From positions 1 to 5,027 of the forward strand of contig CAAELX010000058.1 of the NCBI GenBank assembly GCA_900756925.1: a DNA stretch of 5,027 bases, in the 5' to 3' direction. Every line of letters begins with the position of its first letter. Positions within the stretch are counted from its first letter, which is position 1. This DNA comes from an uncultured Roseburia sp. Lineage in GTDB: Bacteria; Bacillota; Clostridia; Lachnospirales; Lachnospiraceae. Under the pieces are notes generated by a model. The model had not been told where the DNA came from and ran no database searches. It was given only the letters and a program-made list of their open reading frames with translations. The position numbers and the translations under genes were made by a program. Positions 4,016 through 5,027 of this stretch are shown here, piece by piece.

Positions 4016-4033
4016 ACTCTAGCGTGCTAGAGT
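4016..4033. promoter_or_regulatory. 18-bp palindrome upstream of the MmcB-like gene, likely operator
   Basis: ACTCTAGC (4016-4023) and GCTAGAGT (4026-4033) are perfect reverse complements around GT. The site lies between the -10 box and the ribosome binding site (AGGAGG, 4037-4042). The same 18-bp design recurs at 172-189 just after the gene. A bound protein here would block transcription. The N-terminal region of the MmcB-like protein is the obvious candidate, not proven. Confidence 0.65.
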
Positions 4034-4049
4034 GACAGGAGGGATTGAA

Positions 4050-5027
4050 ATGACATCTATTGTACAGAAAGATCAGACAGATTTACGGCAGATCGAAGCG
4101 GAGCTGACAGACGTATTGGACAAAGAAAAACGGAACTGGACAAAAATATATGAATTGATGAGCCGGGTGGAACATGAGAAACTGTATGAGCAAAAGGAAA
4201 ACTGCAAAAGTTTTACCCAGTGGGTCAACGTGTTGGCAAAAGATTTGCATGTACACGCATCTGGTCTGTGGGCTAAATTGAAAGCCGGAAGAACCTATGC
4301 GGCGTATGCAGAGAGGGCGGAAAAAAGAGGACTGATAGCGCAACGGGCGGAAGATGTTGCTGTGTCTGTAGATACCATCAATTTATGCGCTACCATAGCC
4401 GGAAAAAACGAGGAGAGACAGGATTCTCTCCTCGATCGGGCTATACGTGGTGAATTGAGTAGGCAGGACCTGAGAGAAGCCGCCAGAGCGAAAAGCGCGG
4501 AATCTGCTCGTAAATACGAAAAACATGAAAAAGAACTTTCCAATTCCGAAAAAGAAGAAGTGCAGGATTCAGAGGAACAGCAGAGAATAACTGCTGCTGA
4601 TATTATCGTGGCGTTAAAGAGCAGTTCCTGGATAGAATATGTTGAAAAGTCATTTGAACGTGATGAATATATTACAAAAGTCCGGAAGCTATATGCGGAA
4701 TTCCCCGTATACACAGGAACGAGCAGAAGTGCCAGAAGAATGGACGCTGTTATTCTGGAGAATATAAGTGCAAGAGAAAGAGACGAAATCGTAATAAGAG
4801 GTGTAGAAATAAAGGTTTCTGTATCGGATTTAATGCATGATGAAAAAATGACAGAGTATACAGATTTCTGTGATTTGTTTTACATAGCCATTCCGGCTGG
4901 AGACGATGAGTTGAAAAGGGCTGTACAGGCTGTTATGTTACCTGAATGGGGACTCATAGAAGTATCAGAGGGAGAAGAGAATGTGTATAATTATGTTGCA
5001 GAAGTTACCATTCCGGCAAAAAAAAAC
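4050..5027 (+). CDS. MmcB-like PD-(D/E)XK domain protein with N-terminal putative DNA-binding region (runs off the window end)
   Basis: ATG at 4050 follows AGGAGG (4037-4042). The window holds codons 1-326; the frame continues through the circular join to TAG at 157-159, giving 345 aa. Residues about 190-345 resemble the MmcB family (PF06319), named for a Caulobacter DNA-repair-linked protein. The visible pattern is RRMDAVIL (Asp232), VEIKVSVSD (Glu253, Lys255), MTEYTDFCDLFYIAIP, and a final ALIRFSML. Asp-x(n)-Glu-x-Lys is the PD-(D/E)XK nuclease signature, so DNA cleavage or binding is plausible. Residues about 54-85 (SFTQWVNVLAKDLHVHASGL onward) look like a helix-turn-helix, and about 140-180 is a charged, probably coiled linker. 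MmcB proteins are usually just the C-terminal domain, so this is an unusual fusion. Its own promoter and flanking palindromes suggest self-regulation or a maintenance role. The MmcB match is from memory of the family pattern; the N-terminal assignment is less sure. Confidence 0.8.
   Translation, partial: MTSIVQKDQTDLRQIEAELTDVLDKEKRNWTKIYELMSRVEHEKLYEQKENCKSFTQWVNVLAKDLHVHASGLWAKLKAGRTYAAYAERAEKRGLIAQRAEDVAVSVDTINLCATIAGKNEERQDSLLDRAIRGELSRQDLREAARAKSAESARKYEKHEKELSNSEKEEVQDSEEQQRITAADIIVALKSSSWIEYVEKSFERDEYITKVRKLYAEFPVYTGTSRSARRMDAVILENISARERDEIVIRGVEIKVSVSDLMHDEKMTEYTDFCDLFYIAIPAGDDELKRAVQAVMLPEWGLIEVSEGEENVYNYVAEVTIPAKKN
4929..5027. repeat. Terminal direct repeat, copy 2 (circular overlap)
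   Basis: Identical to bases 1-99 and in the same reading frame of the MmcB-like gene (codons 294-326). It marks where the circle closes and should be removed from one end before the map is drawn. Confidence 0.95.

Noticed and set aside
4295..4714. Minus-strand open frame of 139 codons inside the MmcB-like gene
   Set aside because: Serine-rich antisense shadow with no ribosome binding site.

Overview
The window is a complete small cryptic plasmid, linearised at an arbitrary point. Bases 1-99 are repeated exactly at 4929-5027, and one gene reads in frame across that join, so the natural molecule is best read as a 4928-bp circle. Strong AGGAGG-type ribosome binding sites, consensus sigma-A promoters, a GTG start and the overall gene style point to a Firmicutes host. 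A gut Clostridia/Lachnospiraceae-type bacterium is my guess, not a demonstrated fact.

Layout. (1) 1-159 is the 3' end of the MmcB-like gene. It is followed by a 28-bp perfect palindrome and a long nested stem-loop (211-324) that probably terminates convergent transcripts from both sides. (2) 368-1624, minus strand, is the replication operon: a Rep_3-type initiator (346 aa) followed 18 nt later by a 65-aa protein of unknown function. (3) 1625-1800 is the control and origin region: a perfect consensus promoter wrapped in an 18-bp inverted repeat, then four 22-bp iterons. (4) 1801-2525 is a gene-free block with short tandem repeats, GC-rich hairpins, a 12-bp inverted repeat and scattered CCGATCRG motifs. 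(5) 2526-2594 is a possible 22-codon ORF with a very strong ribosome binding site. It is followed by about 360 bp of intensely folded sequence leading to (6) a tyrosine recombinase with all catalytic residues (2958-3977). (7) From 4050 through the join to 159 lies a 345-aa protein with an N-terminal putative DNA-binding region and a C-terminal MmcB-like PD-(D/E)XK domain.

How it fits together. Rep probably replicates the plasmid from the iterons and represses itself at the inverted repeat, whose arms share the iteron core. The recombinase may resolve multimers or integrate the plasmid; its long structured leader suggests tight expression control. The MmcB-like protein has its own promoter and is flanked by two near-identical palindromes whose differences preserve symmetry, suggesting autoregulation or another DNA-bound role such as maintenance. 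No relaxase, resistance gene, toxin-antitoxin pair or recognisable ParA is visible.

The least-explained parts are the MmcB-like fusion with its paired palindromes, and the short-ORF plus stem-loop leader of the recombinase.
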